The translations under genes were made by a program, and so were the position numbers. From assembly GCF_040954835.1 (NCBI RefSeq), contig NC_090711.1, positions 7,501 through 71,500 of the forward strand: 64,000 nt of DNA, in the 5' to 3' direction. The notes below the pieces were generated by a model, which saw nothing but the letters and a program-made list of their open reading frames with translations, was not told the DNA's origin and made no database searches. Shown here in pieces: positions 62,768 to 64,000 of this stretch (positions within the stretch are counted from its first letter, which is position 1; the number at the start of each line of letters is the position of its first letter). This DNA is from Lepisosteus oculatus (Eukaryota; Chordata; Actinopteri; Semionotiformes; Lepisosteidae).

Positions 62768-62977
62768 ATGGGAGAAGGGCAGAGCAGAGAGAAGATTTCT
62801 GTCTCAGAGGATGCCTGTTCATCACTCCAGGATTCAAAAGTATTCACAGGACCACCTTCAAGCCCAACACCATCAGAGACCACCCAGAGACCAGAAGCAG
62901 ACCTACCACAGTGTCAAATAGGGAATAAGAAAGTAGATGACATGTGTTTTATGATCACATGCACCAACTGGTATTAG
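62768..62977 (+). CDS. MMP24OS: small protein resembling MMP24OS, 69 residues
   Basis: The ATG follows a strong splice acceptor by 3 bases, in a strong start context (AAAATGG). The protein starts MGEGQSREKIS, has a Ser/Pro/Glu-rich low-complexity middle and ends DDMCFMITCTNWY, then TAG. As I recall it, the human microprotein MMP24OS starts MGAQLS, has a Pro/Gln-rich middle and ends DDVRFLIACTSWY; that gene is next to EIF6 in human. So the same start, the same end and the same neighbourhood are seen. There is no membrane segment or signal peptide. Gly2 could be N-myristoylated, though Glu3 is unfavourable for that. The molecular function of the human protein is unknown to me. An ATTAAA at 63079-63084 may be its polyadenylation signal. 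Confidence 0.6.
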   Translation: MGEGQSREKISVSEDACSSLQDSKVFTGPPSSPTPSETTQRPEADLPQCQIGNKKVDDMCFMITCTNWY

Positions 62978-63424
62978 ACACTACACCACAGACTGAAGTC
63001 CTTGACGTTATGAAGTTGAATTTTGAGGAATATGTTTTTATGATGAGTTGATCCGTTCTGACATATCTTTGTAAAATTATTAAATATGCAGTTTTCGAAA
63101 GTAAAACTATTTAACTTTTTGTTTGTCTGTAGGTTAGAATGTCACACGTGCACCGTTCACCATAAAAGAGCAAATTGTTGCAGAAAAATATCTTTTCCAC
63201 AGTAGAAAGCCATTGATTATCTTAAATGTGTGTTCTGAGTGTCTATGTGTATTTGTGACTGCAAATTGAAAAAAGTATTGAAAATTCAAGTCACTGTGAC
63301 AAACTTTAAGACAGTGGTCTGATTCTTGACACTTATTTAATGAACAGGATTCCCTCATTGTGATGATGTCAGAACCATATTTATAGCACAGCAGCCAGTG
63401 CAGCTGGTGGAATCATGCTGATTT
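62978..63424. other. 3' flank of the small gene
   Basis: Contains ATTAAA at 63079-63084. No other coding or repeat feature is seen; the minus frame at 63134-63358 has no family I recognise. Confidence 0.45.
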
Positions 63425-64000
63425 ATAATAATAATTTATTAATATAATAACAATTCCATACATACCACTTTCCTGGACACTCCACTCAAAGTGCTTTACC
63501 GATAATGGGGACTCTCCTCCACCATCACCAATGTACAGCATCCACCTGGATAACAACGGCAGCCAAAGTGCACCAGTACACTCACAACATATCAGATAGA
63601 AGTGTGGAGATTAGATTGATTAAGCCAGTTCAGAGATGAGGATTATTAGGTAGCCATGATTGGTAAAGGACGGGGAAATTTGGCCAGGATGTCGGGGTAA
63701 CACCCCTTCTATTTTCGAGAGACACCCTGGGATTATTAATGACTACAGAGAGTTAGGACCTCGGTTTTACATCTCATCCAAAGGACAGCGCCATTTTGCA
63801 GTACAGTGTCCCCATCACTATACTGGGGCATAAGTACCACCACAGGCTGCAGAGTGAGGGCCCCCTACTGGCCCTTCTAAGACCCCTTCAAGCTGCACCC
63901 TTAGTTTTACCCAGGAGGTTTCTCATCCAGCTACTGACCAGACTCGCACCTGCTTAGTTTCAGTGAGATATCAGTTGTAGGTTGCAGGATGACAAGGGGT
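63425..64000 (-). mobile_element. 5S-SINE, older copy, reaching the window edge
   Basis: Tail at left (CTTTCCTGGACACTCCACTC, AAGTGCTTTACCGATAATGG), body CAGTACAGTGTCCCCATCAC, and head at right (TACTGACCAGACTCGCACCT, GGTTGCAGGATGAC). More diverged than the intron copy, so the family has members of different ages. Confidence 0.88.

Overview
The window is nuclear DNA of a vertebrate, most likely a ray-finned fish. Genes are intron-split, introns carry SINE and LINE fragments, and the SINEs are the fish type with a 5S rRNA head and an L2-like (ATT)n tail. The species cannot be fixed from the sequence. Most of the window is repeat; two genes can be supported, both in the last 11 kb.

Layout. 1-275: (TAACT)n then (TTCCT)n microsatellite. 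About 640-2330: roughly 635-bp tandem repeat. About 3440-4490: 525-bp direct duplication. About 4340-6260 and 18026-22556: two members of a DNA-transposon-like family with inverted arms and tRNA-like modules; the second has matching 21-bp terminal inverted repeats flanked by TA. 6438-8029: two 5S-SINEs in inverted orientation. About 10.9-17.8 kb: diverged duplicated blocks with one exon-like segment but no supported gene. 22918-50747: an approximately 28-kb minisatellite of a 47-bp unit, interrupted by four 5S-SINEs. The unit runs in one direction up to 45542 and in the opposite direction from 45543. 50750-51640: Tc1-like transposase scrap, 5S-SINE, Penelope-like or related retroelement tail. 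52161-57190: tRNA-derived SINEs and an L2-like LINE fragment around and inside the last gene region.

Genes. EIF6 (60S subunit anti-association factor eIF6) is complete on the minus strand. Six coding exons between 60111 and 53104 join in phase to 245 codons, the same length as the human protein; the final coding exon has only 10 coding bases. About 2.7 kb upstream of its start codon, on the opposite strand, is a 69-codon ORF (62768-62977). It starts 3 bases after a good splice acceptor, and its C-terminal residues resemble the vertebrate microprotein MMP24OS, a neighbour of EIF6 in human. A CpG-rich segment (61437-61620) and a CpG-poorer segment with ETS and YY1 sites (60640-60760) lie between them as likely promoters. 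The remaining short ORFs look like repeats or chance frames.
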